Below the pieces are notes generated by a model, which worked only from the letters and a program-made list of their open reading frames with translations, was not told where the DNA came from and made no database searches. From positions 1 through 42,731 of the forward strand of contig MKVN01000041.1 of assembly GCA_001898855.1 (NCBI GenBank): DNA of 42,731 nucleotides. Reading direction: 5' to 3'. The first letter of the stretch is position 1. Each line of letters opens with the position of its first letter. The position numbers were made by a program, and so were the translations under genes. The stretch is from Micrococcales bacterium 73-13. GTDB taxonomy: Bacteria; Actinomycetota; Actinomycetes; Actinomycetales; Microbacteriaceae. Below are positions 15,289 through 24,848 of this stretch, piece by piece.

Positions 15289-18200
15289 ATGCGCGCTGCC
15301 GTGCCCCCGAACCCCGTCCGCGAGCGTCGGAGCGCGCGCTCCTGGATCGCCGGGCTCTCGGCCCTCCTGCTCGGCCTGACCGGCATCGCGCTCGGCGCCT
15401 CCCCGGCGTGGGCGGACCTCGGCGACCCGGGCCAGATCACGCTGAACAAGACCGTCGACCTGCAGAAGGCGATCACCGCCTCGCCCGGCGACACGTTCAC
15501 CTACGGCCTGCTGGTCGGCTGCGACGACAACCCGTGCATCGACGCGGTGCTCGACGACCAGCTGCCGCCCGAGTTCGCCGGCTTCACGATCGAGAGCGTG
15601 CAGGTCAGCCCGCCGTCGGCGCCGGTCACCGCCGCGCTCACCGGCTGCACGGTCGGCGGCGCGGTCACCGCCTCCTGCCTGCTGCACGCCGACTTCCAGG
15701 CCCCGCTCGGCGACCTCGGCGGCACGCCGCAGTTCGGCATCGCCGCGGGCGTCACCTACCGGGTGAACGTGCAGCTCACCGTCCCGCTCGGCCTCTCCCC
15801 GAGCTGGGCCTACAACGCCGTGCCAGTCGACAACACCGCGGTCGCCGACGCCGAGACCTCGGTGACGCCCGCGACCGACAGCGCGACGGTCACGGTGCAG
15901 GTCCCGGTCGTCGTGGCCGTGACCCCGACGAAGTCCTGGACGCCCTCGAGCCAGCTCTACCAGCCCGGCGCGGCGTCGACGTTCACGATCGGCGCGCGGA
16001 ACGCGTCGAACCTGCCGGCCGCCTCGCTCGTGCTGCAGGACCCGTCCGTGGCGACCGACGGCGCGGCGACGCTGGACGCCGGCAACCCGTTCAACATCGT
16101 CGACTTCACCGGCCTCTGCTCGCCGAGCACGCTGCCGGCCGGCGCCGACCTGGTGCAGGTCGACCTCTACGTGCAGCCGACCCCCACCGACCCGTGGGGC
16201 TGGGTCAGCGGCTCGCCCGCCGCGACCCCGACGCCGCCCGTCGTGGCCGGCGCCGTCGGCGGCATCCGGCTCAGCTACACGAGCACGACCGGTGCGACGA
16301 TCGACGCGATGGGCGCCGCCTCGGCGCAGTGCGTCGAGGTCGCCCAGCGCTCGACGAACCGCACCACCGGCGCCTCGCTGGTCGGCGGCGCCACCGCGAA
16401 CAACGTGGTGAACGCGACGGTGACCGTGCCGGGCCAGCCGCCCGCGTCGAGCACGGCGGACGCCTCGCTGACGGTCGGACCGCTCAACGTCATCGTCACG
16501 CCGGCCAAGACGATCGACCCGTCGGTGATCCCCGCCGGCGCCGACCTCGCCGTCGACCTCAGCCTCGGCGCCCGGAACGACTCGAACGGCCCGCTCGACA
16601 CGATGACGATCAGCGAGCCGTCGCCGGCGACCGTCGTCCCCGGCTTCCTCTCCGCGGACATCGCCTTCGACTCGTTCAGCTCCTGGACCTGGCCGACCGG
16701 CGCGACCGCCGGCACCTTCGTCTGGCACTTCGACTCGGCGGCCGACCAGTCCGTCGGGCTGACCCCGCTCGGCGGCGCGCCGACCGTGCCGTCGCCGGGC
16801 CCGGGCGACTTCATCACCGGCTTCACCATCACCTACACCGGCGCGATCGCGCAGGGCGCCGTCGGCGGCTTCGTCTACACGGTGAACACCGACCCCGGCA
16901 TGATCCCCGACGTCGCGCCGTGGTACCAGGACTTCACGAACCAGATCGAGGTCACCGGCACGAACCTCGCCGGCACCGACGTCAAGACCGCGCAGGACGA
17001 CGTGCGGATCTACTACCCGGAGGTCGAGCTCGCGATCGACAAGAAGGTCGCGCCCAGCCTGGTCACCCCGGGCGGCACCGTCCTCGCGCAGCTGACGACC
17101 ACGACGGCGGCGAACTCGGCGCGGGTGAACCCGACCCAGATCGTCGTCGAGGACAAGTGGGAGGGCGATGGCGCCACCGACTTCTGGGACGCGTTCCGCG
17201 CCAGGGAGCTGTCGTTCATCCAGATCCCGAGCGGCTCGACCCTGACCGTGCGGTACACCACGGACAGCCCCGCGACCGACCCGGTGAGCTGGATCGACCT
17301 CGTCGTCGGCACCACCGGCACCGGCGGCCTCTACAGCAACGACCTGATGGCGCTGCCGACGGGCTCGCGCGACGACATCACCGGCTTCCAGTTCGTCTTC
17401 GACAACCCCGCGGGCTTCGCCCAGGGCACCAGCGTCCAGCCGAACATCGTCTACGAGGCGGCGAGCACGCTGCGCACCGGCGGCCCGACCACGGCCGCGC
17501 CGGACACCCCCGTGCCCTATGACAACGTCGCGACCGCCGACGGCGAGGGCGAGTCCGGCGGCCAGACGATCACCGCCGACGAGGTGCAGGACGCGGCGAC
17601 CACGCAGATCGTCAGCTACGGCGGCGGCACGGGTCCCGGCCCGGGCACCACGCTCGCGGACAAGCGCTGGGTGCAGAGCGACTGGAGCACCGACCTCACC
17701 TCGCTGCCGTCCCAGTCCGGCTCGACCGCGCGCACCGCGCACGGCTGGGGCGTGACGGTGCCCGGCTACGACCGCGTCGTGCTCAGCGACCCGCTGCCCG
17801 GGGCCGAGACCAACCCGGCCGGCACCGCCTTCCAGGCCTTCGACCTGACCGGGATCCGCGCGATCTCCTTCGCGCAGGACCCGCTGCTGACCTGGGACCA
17901 GGTCACGCTGGTGGAGATCTACGTCGGCGGCGCCTGGACGCCGGTCACCGCGCCCGGCGGCAGCTGGATGGACGGCACCGGTTTCAAGGGCTACAACCCG
18001 AGCGGCGCCGACCTCGCCGCGCTGCGCAGCGCCACCGGGCTGCGCATCACGGTCGAGCCGAACGACGCCGCCCGCGCGGCGAGCAGCCAGCCCGGCCGGC
18101 CCGCCCCCGGGTCCGGCGTCGCCTCCGGCGCCGTCCAGCGCCCGCTCTGGCTGCAGTGGCAGCTGCGCAACGCCATGCGGGCGCCGTCCGGCGCCGGCTG

Positions 18201-21200
18201 GGTGACCGGCGCGGTGACCTACAACACGCCGGACGCCGGCGCGATCCGCAACGACTTCCGGGTGGCCGGCATCTCGGGGCCGAACACGTACAGTCAGGAC
18301 CGCTCCGACGTCGTCGCGCTGATCGACAACCCGCCGGGCGTCGGCACCGCGAAGGCGGCGGCGACCACCCCGGCGACCAGTCCGACCGCGGTGCGCGTGC
18401 CGCACTACGGCGACGTCGACCCGGCGGACTACCCGACCGTGCGGTTCACCGTCGACGCCTGGAACACCGCCGTCGCCCGCGCCTCCTACCTCCGGGTGAC
18501 CGACCCGGTGCCCTGCCCGGGCGCCGGGGCCTGCGTGACCCCGGCGAGCGACCGCGACCCGGACGTGTTCACCGGCAACGTCTACAGCCCGGTCGGCAAC
18601 CCCTTCGACCGGTTCACCATCACGGACGTGAGCTTCACGGTCCCGGGCGCCGTGCCGATCGACCCGGCGGCGAGCCAGGTCGCGCTCTGGCGCTACGACG
18701 AGTCGACGCACACCACTTCGGTCGACACCATGACGATGGCCGCGCTCGACGCGCTCGGCGCCGTCGACCTCGCGGACGTGGTCGGCATCGGGATCGTCTA
18801 CCAGAGCACGGACCCGGCCACCACGGGCGGCCTGATCCCGACCGGCAGCGCCTCGTCGAACCAGATCCGGATGACCGTCGACACCGTGCTGCGGCCGACG
18901 CTGCGCAGCGACGGCTCGGTCCAGGTCGCCGGCGGGGTCTCCGTCGAGAACGACGTCCTCGGCCAGTCCTACGACCCGGTGCTCGCGCCGAGCGGACCGG
19001 CCTCGACGCCGAACTCGACGAACCTCGCCAGGGTCGACCTGCTCTCGGCCGGCCTCGACGTCGCCGCGTCGAAGAGCATCAGCCCGTCGACGATCGTGGA
19101 GACGAACCCGGGGGTGCCGGTCACCGTCACGCTCGGCGCGTCCTACGACACCTCGACGATCTCGCCGGAGCGCGTGACGATCACCGACACCGACGCGGAC
19201 TTCTGGGACGCCTTCGAGCTCGTCTCGCTCGGCGCCATCACCCGACCCGCCGGTGCCGACCTCGCCCGCGTGGACGTGCAGCTGGACGGCGGCCCGACCT
19301 GGATCCAGGGCACGGCGGCGGCGACCCCGGTGCTGCCCGGCTCGCTGAGCCTGCCGGCGGACCTGCCCCGGATCACCGGCATCCGCGTGGTGTTCGAGAA
19401 CGACCCGACCAGGGTGTTCTCCGCCACCGCGCCGCCGGCCGGATGGAGCGCCGAGGCCCTGCTGAACGTGCAGCTGCGCGCCGGGGTCGACTTCCCCGGC
19501 TCCGTCGCGAACACCGTGCAGGCTCGCGCCGAGCACACCGACGTGCCCCCGGCCGACGCCGACGCGACCGCCTCGGTGACGCTGTCCACCGGTACCCCGC
19601 GGATCGACGTGCAGAAGGAGGCGGTGACCGGCGGTCCGAAGATCGTCGAGCCGGGCGTCAGCTACCCGTGGACGCTCGAGTTCCGGAACACCGGCACGGC
19701 GTTCTACACGATCCAGGACGTCTTCGACGACCTCGGCCCGAGCCTGCGCTACGACGGCACCGAGCCGCTGTACGAGACGAACGGCGTCGCGATGCCGACC
19801 ACCGGCATCGCCGTGACCCAGGCCGCGGACGACGAGATCTCCTTCGGCTTCCCGGCCGGCGCCGTGCTCGCGCCGGGGGAGTGGTACCGGATCACCGTCG
19901 GGATCGTTCTGCTGCCGGGGCTGACCCCGGCCGACCAGGCCGTGAACGCGTTCGTCGTCGACACCGACGTGACGTTCGCACCGGGCGACTGCACGAACAC
20001 CTCCGGCAACGGCCAGGGCGTGCTCGCCGGCGTCGACCCGAACCAGTGCGGCACGACGAACTTCGTCAGCCCGCAGGCGGGCCCGCTGCTGTTCGCGGAG
20101 AAGGAGGTCCGCGGCGAGGTGGACGGCACCCTGGTCGACGGGGCGAGCAACGTCACCAACCCGGCACTGCCCTGCACGCCCGCCAGCGGCGGCTTCTACC
20201 GCTCGGTGTGCGCGGCCTACACCGCGATCGGCGCCACCGACGAATGGCGCGTCGGCGCCGCGAACACCGGCACCATCGCCTACACCAGCCTGACCATCGT
20301 CGACGCGCTGCCGACGCCGGGCGACCGGCTGCTGGCGACCGGCGGCGCCCGCGGCTCGCAGTGGCGCCCGGTGCTCGACCTCGGCTTCGGCATCCAGGAG
20401 ACGACGGTCCCCGGCTTCCCGAGCGACGGCGTGCCGGCCGGCACGACCGTGGCCTACGAGGTCACCACCGACCCGGCCCCCTGCGTCGGGCTCGGCCCGG
20501 GCTCGGCGTGGCCGACCGACCTGACCTGCTCCGGCAACGGCTGGCAGGCGCTGTCCGGCTACGCGGGCGACCCCGCCGAGCTGACCGGCATCCGCATCAC
20601 GCTCGACTTCACGACGACCGTGGCCGGGGTGCTGCCGCCCGGCGGCAGCATGCACTTCCTGTTCCGCACGGTGAACACGCCGTGGGAGGCCGGCGACGTG
20701 CCGACGGCGGGCGCCGTGCACCCGCAGCTGACCACCGGGCCGAGCCTGAAGGCCTGGAACCAGACCGGCGTCACGGCGTCCACGGTCGGCGGCGGCACGC
20801 CGCTGCGCCGGGCGCCGGAGCGGGTCGGCGTGCAGCTGCTGACCGGCTCGGCGGCGGTCGAGAAGACGGTGAGCGGGGTGACCTCGCTGGCCCCCGCGCA
20901 GGTGACCGTCGATGCGCAGTGCACGGTGCCGGGCGGCGCCGGCGGCCCCGCGCCGGTCGACCTGGGCGCGCTGGCGGTGCTCCCGGTGCCCACCGGCGGC
21001 ATCGCGCGGCTCGACGGCATCCCGCTCGGGGCGGAGTGCGCCTTCGCCGAGAGCGGCGCGCTCGGCGACTTCGGCGAGGTCGAGCGCACCCCGAGCGGGC
21101 CGCAGACGTTCTCCATCCTGGTGTGGGGCGCGGCGACCGATCCCGTGCCGCTGCTGCAGCAGGTGTCGATCGACAACCGCTACATCGCCCTCGCGGTGAC

Positions 21201-21297
21201 CGGCCTGGAGCTGCGCGTGCCGTTGCTGGCGGCGGGCGCGCTGCTCGGGGTCGGCGGCATCCTGCTGCTGCTCGGACGCCGTCGACGGGACGCCTGA
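15289..21297 (+). CDS. Giant modular wall-anchored adhesin (LAxTG-type sorting signal)
   Basis: A 2002-residue secreted surface protein. It has an N-terminal signal peptide (Arg-rich start, hydrophobic core, ASPAWA cleavage region near 40) and a C-terminal sorting signal: LAVTG at 1968-1972, a hydrophobic helix and a GRRRRDA tail. LAxTG is the motif of actinobacterial class E sortases; no sortase gene is in the window. The body is about ten Ig-like modules of 160-240 residues, each opening with a strand carrying a conserved lysine (near 50, 210, 403, 580, 788, 1018, 1257, 1438, 1600 and 1855), as in DUF11 and isopeptide-forming domains. The last module resembles DUF5979-type repeats. It probably forms a long stalk for adhesion. 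AGGAAG lies 9 bases before ATG 15289. Codon use is as in its neighbours. Confidence 0.9.
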   Translation: MRAAVPPNPVRERRSARSWIAGLSALLLGLTGIALGASPAWADLGDPGQITLNKTVDLQKAITASPGDTFTYGLLVGCDDNPCIDAVLDDQLPPEFAGFTIESVQVSPPSAPVTAALTGCTVGGAVTASCLLHADFQAPLGDLGGTPQFGIAAGVTYRVNVQLTVPLGLSPSWAYNAVPVDNTAVADAETSVTPATDSATVTVQVPVVVAVTPTKSWTPSSQLYQPGAASTFTIGARNASNLPAASLVLQDPSVATDGAATLDAGNPFNIVDFTGLCSPSTLPAGADLVQVDLYVQPTPTDPWGWVSGSPAATPTPPVVAGAVGGIRLSYTSTTGATIDAMGAASAQCVEVAQRSTNRTTGASLVGGATANNVVNATVTVPGQPPASSTADASLTVGPLNVIVTPAKTIDPSVIPAGADLAVDLSLGARNDSNGPLDTMTISEPSPATVVPGFLSADIAFDSFSSWTWPTGATAGTFVWHFDSAADQSVGLTPLGGAPTVPSPGPGDFITGFTITYTGAIAQGAVGGFVYTVNTDPGMIPDVAPWYQDFTNQIEVTGTNLAGTDVKTAQDDVRIYYPEVELAIDKKVAPSLVTPGGTVLAQLTTTTAANSARVNPTQIVVEDKWEGDGATDFWDAFRARELSFIQIPSGSTLTVRYTTDSPATDPVSWIDLVVGTTGTGGLYSNDLMALPTGSRDDITGFQFVFDNPAGFAQGTSVQPNIVYEAASTLRTGGPTTAAPDTPVPYDNVATADGEGESGGQTITADEVQDAATTQIVSYGGGTGPGPGTTLADKRWVQSDWSTDLTSLPSQSGSTARTAHGWGVTVPGYDRVVLSDPLPGAETNPAGTAFQAFDLTGIRAISFAQDPLLTWDQVTLVEIYVGGAWTPVTAPGGSWMDGTGFKGYNPSGADLAALRSATGLRITVEPNDAARAASSQPGRPAPGSGVASGAVQRPLWLQWQLRNAMRAPSGAGWVTGAVTYNTPDAGAIRNDFRVAGISGPNTYSQDRSDVVALIDNPPGVGTAKAAATTPATSPTAVRVPHYGDVDPADYPTVRFTVDAWNTAVARASYLRVTDPVPCPGAGACVTPASDRDPDVFTGNVYSPVGNPFDRFTITDVSFTVPGAVPIDPAASQVALWRYDESTHTTSVDTMTMAALDALGAVDLADVVGIGIVYQSTDPATTGGLIPTGSASSNQIRMTVDTVLRPTLRSDGSVQVAGGVSVENDVLGQSYDPVLAPSGPASTPNSTNLARVDLLSAGLDVAASKSISPSTIVETNPGVPVTVTLGASYDTSTISPERVTITDTDADFWDAFELVSLGAITRPAGADLARVDVQLDGGPTWIQGTAAATPVLPGSLSLPADLPRITGIRVVFENDPTRVFSATAPPAGWSAEALLNVQLRAGVDFPGSVANTVQARAEHTDVPPADADATASVTLSTGTPRIDVQKEAVTGGPKIVEPGVSYPWTLEFRNTGTAFYTIQDVFDDLGPSLRYDGTEPLYETNGVAMPTTGIAVTQAADDEISFGFPAGAVLAPGEWYRITVGIVLLPGLTPADQAVNAFVVDTDVTFAPGDCTNTSGNGQGVLAGVDPNQCGTTNFVSPQAGPLLFAEKEVRGEVDGTLVDGASNVTNPALPCTPASGGFYRSVCAAYTAIGATDEWRVGAANTGTIAYTSLTIVDALPTPGDRLLATGGARGSQWRPVLDLGFGIQETTVPGFPSDGVPAGTTVAYEVTTDPAPCVGLGPGSAWPTDLTCSGNGWQALSGYAGDPAELTGIRITLDFTTTVAGVLPPGGSMHFLFRTVNTPWEAGDVPTAGAVHPQLTTGPSLKAWNQTGVTASTVGGGTPLRRAPERVGVQLLTGSAAVEKTVSGVTSLAPAQVTVDAQCTVPGGAGGPAPVDLGALAVLPVPTGGIARLDGIPLGAECAFAESGALGDFGEVERTPSGPQTFSILVWGAATDPVPLLQQVSIDNRYIALAVTGLELRVPLLAAGALLGVGGILLLLGRRRRDA

Positions 21298-21302
21298 ACG
21301 CC

Positions 21303-21345
21303 CCGGAGCGGGCCGCCGCCGCCCGAGGTGGGCGGCCCGCTCCGG
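21303..21345 (+). terminator. Strong hairpin terminator after the adhesin gene
   Basis: A perfect 15-bp stem (21303-21317 with 21331-21345; arm CCGGAGCGGGCCGCC) with a 13-base loop, five bases after the adhesin stop. No T run follows. Confidence 0.7.
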
Positions 21346-21449
21346 CTCGCCCGACGGCGCCGGCGTCGGTGCCGGGGTCCGCGCCCGCCGAAGCCGGGAG
21401 TCCGCCCCGGAGCATGGACGCGGCAGCGATCCGGCGGGACAATCGGCCC

Positions 21450-21857
21450 ATGAGCGAACCAGGCCATGACCTCGAGTACTTCGAGCGCACCCCGATCGTG
21501 CACATCGTGACGATGAGCGACGCCGGCCATGAGGTGGTCACCCCGATCTGGGCGGTCGTGGCCCACGGTCACGCCTACATCCGCAACGGGCACGGGCCGG
21601 GCTGCAAGTGGTTCGGCCGCGTGGTGCGCGCGCACGCCGCCGAGTTCGCCGACGGGGAGCGCCGCATCCCGGCGAGCGCCGAGCCGATCCTCGACCCCGA
21701 CGCGCTCGATCGCGTCGACGACGCCTACCGTGCGAAGTACGGGCACCAGCCCGAGCCGCTCGCCCTGATGCTCGCCGCCGACGCGCGCGGCGACACGCTG
21801 CTGATCACCCCGCAGCAGCCGCGGCACCCGGCCACGGGCTCGATCGACCACGTCTGA
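21450..21857 (+). CDS. DUF2255-like protein
   Basis: A 135-residue soluble protein. The pattern of a strand VVTPIWAVVAHGHAYIRNG followed by GCKWFGRVVRAHAAE and a C-terminal DDAYRAKYG resembles DUF2255 proteins, which have a flavin-reductase-like split-barrel look but no assigned reaction. Its ATG at 21450 lies 6 bases after GACAAT (21438-21443) with no Shine-Dalgarno sequence, so it is probably leaderless. It lies between the adhesin terminator and dps and appears to be a single-gene unit. Confidence 0.75.
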   Translation: MSEPGHDLEYFERTPIVHIVTMSDAGHEVVTPIWAVVAHGHAYIRNGHGPGCKWFGRVVRAHAAEFADGERRIPASAEPILDPDALDRVDDAYRAKYGHQPEPLALMLAADARGDTLLITPQQPRHPATGSIDHV

Positions 21858-21988
21858 GCGCGGGTCCGGGGACCGTCCGCCGCGCATCCGAGCAGAGTCC
21901 GGGCCGTCCGTCAAGCGATGGCCACGGGTCGGTCGCCCGGCCTACGATCGAGCCGTCGCCGCCCGTCAGGACGGCGGATGGGAGAATC

Positions 21989-22552
21989 ATGGTCACCACG
22001 AAGTCCCGGACCGCTCGCAAGCCGGCGACCCGTTCCCGCTCCTCGGCGCACGCGACCGGGGCGCTGCCGACGAGGCTCGAGCACGCGGAGCGCGGCTTCG
22101 TCGCCTCGAGCCGGCTCACCGACGACCTGCAGCGCGTGCTCGTCGACCTGATCGAGCTGTCCGTCCAGATGAAGCAAGCGCACTGGGCCGTCGTCGGCCG
22201 CAACTTCCGCGACCTGCACCTGCAGCTCGACGAGATCACCGAGACCGCGCGGACGCTGAGCGACGAGGTCGCCGAGCGGCTCCGGGCCCTGCACGCCGTG
22301 CCGGACGGCCGCAGCGCCACTGTCGCCGCCGCGACCGCGCTCCCGCCCTACCCGGACGGCGAGGTCGACACCGCCGAGACGGTCGACCTCGTGACCGTCC
22401 GGCTCGAGACCGTGGTGCGCACCGCGCGCGAGGTGCACGACGAGGTCGACGAGGAGGACCCGACCTCCGCGGACCTGCTCCACCAGGTGATCGCCGCCCT
22501 CGAGCAGCTGGCCTGGATGGTCAGCGCCGAGAACCGCACCCCGTCGACCTGA
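21989..22552 (+). CDS. dps: Dps-family DNA-binding ferritin-like protein
   Basis: A 187-residue Dps. A Lys/Arg-rich N-terminal tail (1-20) suits DNA binding. The ferroxidase region is visible: QAHWAVVGRNFRDLHLQLDE has H65, H77, D81 and E82 in the expected order, and a second helix pair follows. It should assemble into a dodecamer that oxidises and stores iron and shields DNA. ATG 21989 follows GGGAGAATC. A -10-like TACGAT at 21943-21948 gives a short leader. The LigD-polymerase gene follows 8 bases after the stop, so DNA protection and DNA repair functions may be co-transcribed. Confidence 0.92.
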   Translation: MVTTKSRTARKPATRSRSSAHATGALPTRLEHAERGFVASSRLTDDLQRVLVDLIELSVQMKQAHWAVVGRNFRDLHLQLDEITETARTLSDEVAERLRALHAVPDGRSATVAAATALPPYPDGEVDTAETVDLVTVRLETVVRTAREVHDEVDEEDPTSADLLHQVIAALEQLAWMVSAENRTPST

Positions 22553-22560
22553 GGCCGCCG

Positions 22561-23451
22561 ATGCGGGTCGGCGGGCAGGCGCTCGTCCTCACCAACCCCG
22601 ACAAGGTGATGTACCCGGAGACGGGCACCACCAAGGCCGACGTGCTCGCCTACTACCTGGCGATCGCGGAGACCCTGCTGCCGTACGCCGCGGGGCGGCC
22701 GGTGACGCGCAAGCGCTGGGTCGACGGCGTCGGGGAGCGGCCGTTCTTCCAGAAGGACCTCGAGGACTCGGCGCCCGATTGGGTGCCGACCCGCGTCCAG
22801 CACCACCGGGACCACGACAACCGGTATCCGGTGCTCGACGCCGCCACCGGGGTCGCGACGCTCGCGTGGTTCGCCCAGGTGGCCGCGCTCGAGCTGCACG
22901 TGCCGCAGTGGCGCTTCACCCCGGACGGCGAGCCGGGGCGGCCCGACCGGATGGTCTTCGACCTCGACCCGGGCGAGGGCGCGGGCCTGCCGGAGTGCGT
23001 CGAGGTCGCGAAGCTGCTGCGCGCGATCCTCGACGACGCCGGGCTGCCGACCGTGCCGGTCACCTCCGGCGGCAAGGGCGTCCACCTGTACGCGGCGCTG
23101 CACGGCGAGCGGACCTCCGAGGCGGCGAGCGAGCTCGCGCACGAGCTCGCTCGCTCGCTCGAGGCCGACCATCCCGAGCTCGTCGTCTCGACGATCCGCA
23201 AGGCGGATCGGCGCGGCCGGGTGCTGCTGGACTGGAGCCAGAACCACGCCTCGAAGACGACGATCGCGCCCTACTCGCTGCGCGGCCGCGCCCGGCCGAC
23301 CGTCGCGATGCCCCGCACCTGGGGCGAGCTCGCCTCCGGCCGGCTGCGGCAGATCGAGCTGCACGAGGTCGCCGGGATGCTGCGCCGCCGCGGCGACGCC
23401 GCCGAGCCGCTGCGCGCCGGCGCGGTCCGTCGGCCGTCGGTCGCTGGGTAG
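22561..23451 (+). CDS. Stand-alone LigD-type primase-polymerase domain
   Basis: A 296-residue polymerase domain of the archaeo-eukaryotic primase type found in bacterial NHEJ ligase LigD. It has the N-terminal NPDKVMYPETG..KADVLAYY motif, catalytic D134 and D136 in FDLDPGEG, SGGKGVHLY (169-177) and D224 in LLDWSQN, then KTTIAPYSLRGR. All three metal aspartates are present. There is no ligase or nuclease domain attached, so it is the free polymerase form that fills gaps and adds nucleotides during end joining. No Ku gene is in the window. The ATG at 22561 closely follows dps. Confidence 0.92.
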   Translation: MRVGGQALVLTNPDKVMYPETGTTKADVLAYYLAIAETLLPYAAGRPVTRKRWVDGVGERPFFQKDLEDSAPDWVPTRVQHHRDHDNRYPVLDAATGVATLAWFAQVAALELHVPQWRFTPDGEPGRPDRMVFDLDPGEGAGLPECVEVAKLLRAILDDAGLPTVPVTSGGKGVHLYAALHGERTSEAASELAHELARSLEADHPELVVSTIRKADRRGRVLLDWSQNHASKTTIAPYSLRGRARPTVAMPRTWGELASGRLRQIELHEVAGMLRRRGDAAEPLRAGAVRRPSVAG

Positions 23452-23460
23452 GCTCGGAGC

Positions 23461-23898
23461 ATGGTGCTCACCCCCGCGCAGTCCGCATTCGTCGAGAGCC
23501 ACGGCGCCGCCGCCATGATCACGGTCGGCCCCGACGGCGTGCCGAAGCCGGTCCGCATCGCCTATCGGATCGTCGACGGGAGGATCTGGTCGAGCGGCAC
23601 CGCGACCCGGGTGCGGACCCGGCACCTGCGTCAGGACCCGCGTGCGACGCTGTTCATCTGGGACCCCGTCTTCGACTTCCTCTCGGTGCACACGACGGTC
23701 ACCATCCTCGACGGGCCGGACGCCGCCGACCTGAACCTGCGCTACTTCCGGCTGCTGCAGGGCAGGCCGGAGGGGCCGCTCAGCTGGATGGGCTCGGGGG
23801 AGCACGACGAGGAGGCGTTCCGCGAGCTCCTGATCGCCGACCAGCGGCTCATCTACGAGTTCGAGCCGACCGGCGCCTTCGGCAGCCTCCGCGACTGA
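23461..23898 (+). CDS. PPOX-class split-barrel flavin/F420 oxidoreductase-like protein
   Basis: A 145-residue protein of the pyridoxamine-5'-phosphate-oxidase-like (PPOX) fold. It starts LTPAQSAFVESHGAAAMITVGPDG in the family manner, with KPVRIAYRIVDGRIWSSG and HLRQDPRATLFI following. In actinobacteria such proteins often use F420 or FMN. ATG 23461 is 6 bases after TAGGCT (23449-23454) with no Shine-Dalgarno, so it is likely leaderless and independent of the LigD-polymerase gene. It converges on the SDR gene with only 7 bases between stops. Substrate unknown. Confidence 0.85.
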   Translation: MVLTPAQSAFVESHGAAAMITVGPDGVPKPVRIAYRIVDGRIWSSGTATRVRTRHLRQDPRATLFIWDPVFDFLSVHTTVTILDGPDAADLNLRYFRLLQGRPEGPLSWMGSGEHDEEAFRELLIADQRLIYEFEPTGAFGSLRD

Positions 23899-23905
23899 GC
23901 GGGGC

Positions 23906-24709
23906 TCAGCCGCCGTTGTCGAGCGTGGCGAGCGCGCCGCCCTCGACCAGGTACTCGGCGCCCGTCACGTAGGAGGCGGCGTCGGAGAGCAGGAACGCGA
24001 CGACCTCGGCCACCTCGAACGGCGTCCCCACCCGGCCCAGCGGCGCCGCGCCGGCGACCGCGGCGAGGCCCTCGTCGACGTCGCCGACGAGCTGCTCGAC
24101 GAGCGCGCGCAGCATCCGGGTGTCGATCATGCCGGGCAGCACCGCGTTCACCCGGACTCCTGAGTCCTTGAGGTCGGCGACCGCCATCTTCGTCAGGCCG
24201 ACGACCGCGTGCTTCGCGGCGCCGTAGGCGGCGGAGCCGGCGAGCCCGGTCGCCGCGGCGATCGACGCGGTGTTCACGACGGCGCCGCGCCCGCGCGCGA
24301 TCATGCCCGGCAGCACGTGCTTGAGCCCGAGGAACACGCCGCGCACGTTGACCGCGATCACCTGGTCGAACACCTCGGTCGGGTACTCGGTGATGTGCGC
24401 GACGGCGCCCTCGATCCCGGCGTTGTTGTAGAACGCGTCGATGCCGCCGAGCTCCTCGCGGGCGTGCTCGACGTACGCCCTGACCTGGGCCTCGTCGGTC
24501 ACGTCGGCGACGAAGACCCCGACCCGGCCCGCCGCGTCCGCCTCGGTCGCCACGCGCGTCGCCGCGCGCTCGAGCGCGCCCCGGTCGCGGTCGACGAGGA
24601 GCACCCGCGCGCCTCGCCGGGCGAGCACGATCGCCGTCGCGCCGCCGATCCCGCCGGCGCCGCCGGTGATGACGGCCACCCTGCCTGTGAAGTCCTGAGA
24701 CCCGGACAT
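23906..24709 (-). CDS. Short-chain dehydrogenase/reductase
   Basis: A 267-residue classical SDR. The NAD(P) glycine motif is TGGAGGIG (15-22), D40 after LLVD suggests NAD preference, NNAG is at 95-98, and the catalytic S149, Y162 and K166 (YGAAK) are intact. It resembles cyclic-alcohol and diol dehydrogenases, but the substrate cannot be assigned. ATG 24709 has GAAGGAGAG upstream; an extension to 24802 would run into the divergent promoter. It is transcribed divergently from the Baeyer-Villiger monooxygenase, so it could supply that enzyme's ketone from an alcohol. Confidence 0.92.
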   Translation of the reverse strand: MSGSQDFTGRVAVITGGAGGIGGATAIVLARRGARVLLVDRDRGALERAATRVATEADAAGRVGVFVADVTDEAQVRAYVEHAREELGGIDAFYNNAGIEGAVAHITEYPTEVFDQVIAVNVRGVFLGLKHVLPGMIARGRGAVVNTASIAAATGLAGSAAYGAAKHAVVGLTKMAVADLKDSGVRVNAVLPGMIDTRMLRALVEQLVGDVDEGLAAVAGAAPLGRVGTPFEVAEVVAFLLSDAASYVTGAEYLVEGGALATLDNGG

Positions 24710-24762
24710 GATCCACTCTCCTTCTTGCCCCGTTGCAAGACTCCCCGCGCCGTTGCCGGTGA

Positions 24763-24775
24763 TTGGTGCGACCAA
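24763..24775. promoter_or_regulatory. Operator-like inverted repeat between SDR and BVMO genes
   Basis: TTGGT-GCG-ACCAA, a perfect 5-bp inverted repeat, lies in the 139-base divergent promoter region. Two copies of CCGTTGC (24729-24735 and 24750-24756) lie beside it. A -10-like TACCGT at 24788-24793 faces the BVMO gene. A TetR- or GntR-type repressor site is plausible, but no regulator gene is adjacent. Confidence 0.35.
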
Positions 24776-24848
24776 CCATAGACCCGCTACCGTGGTCGGC
24801 ACACGGCGACGGCGCCGTGGAACGGGTCACCACACTCCGGAGGCGGCC

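Noticed and set aside
12076..20721. A 2881-codon open frame on the minus strand
   Set aside because: Lies antisense to the LuxR and adhesin genes, with Arg/Gly/Asp/His-rich low-complexity translation. It is a high-GC shadow, not a gene.
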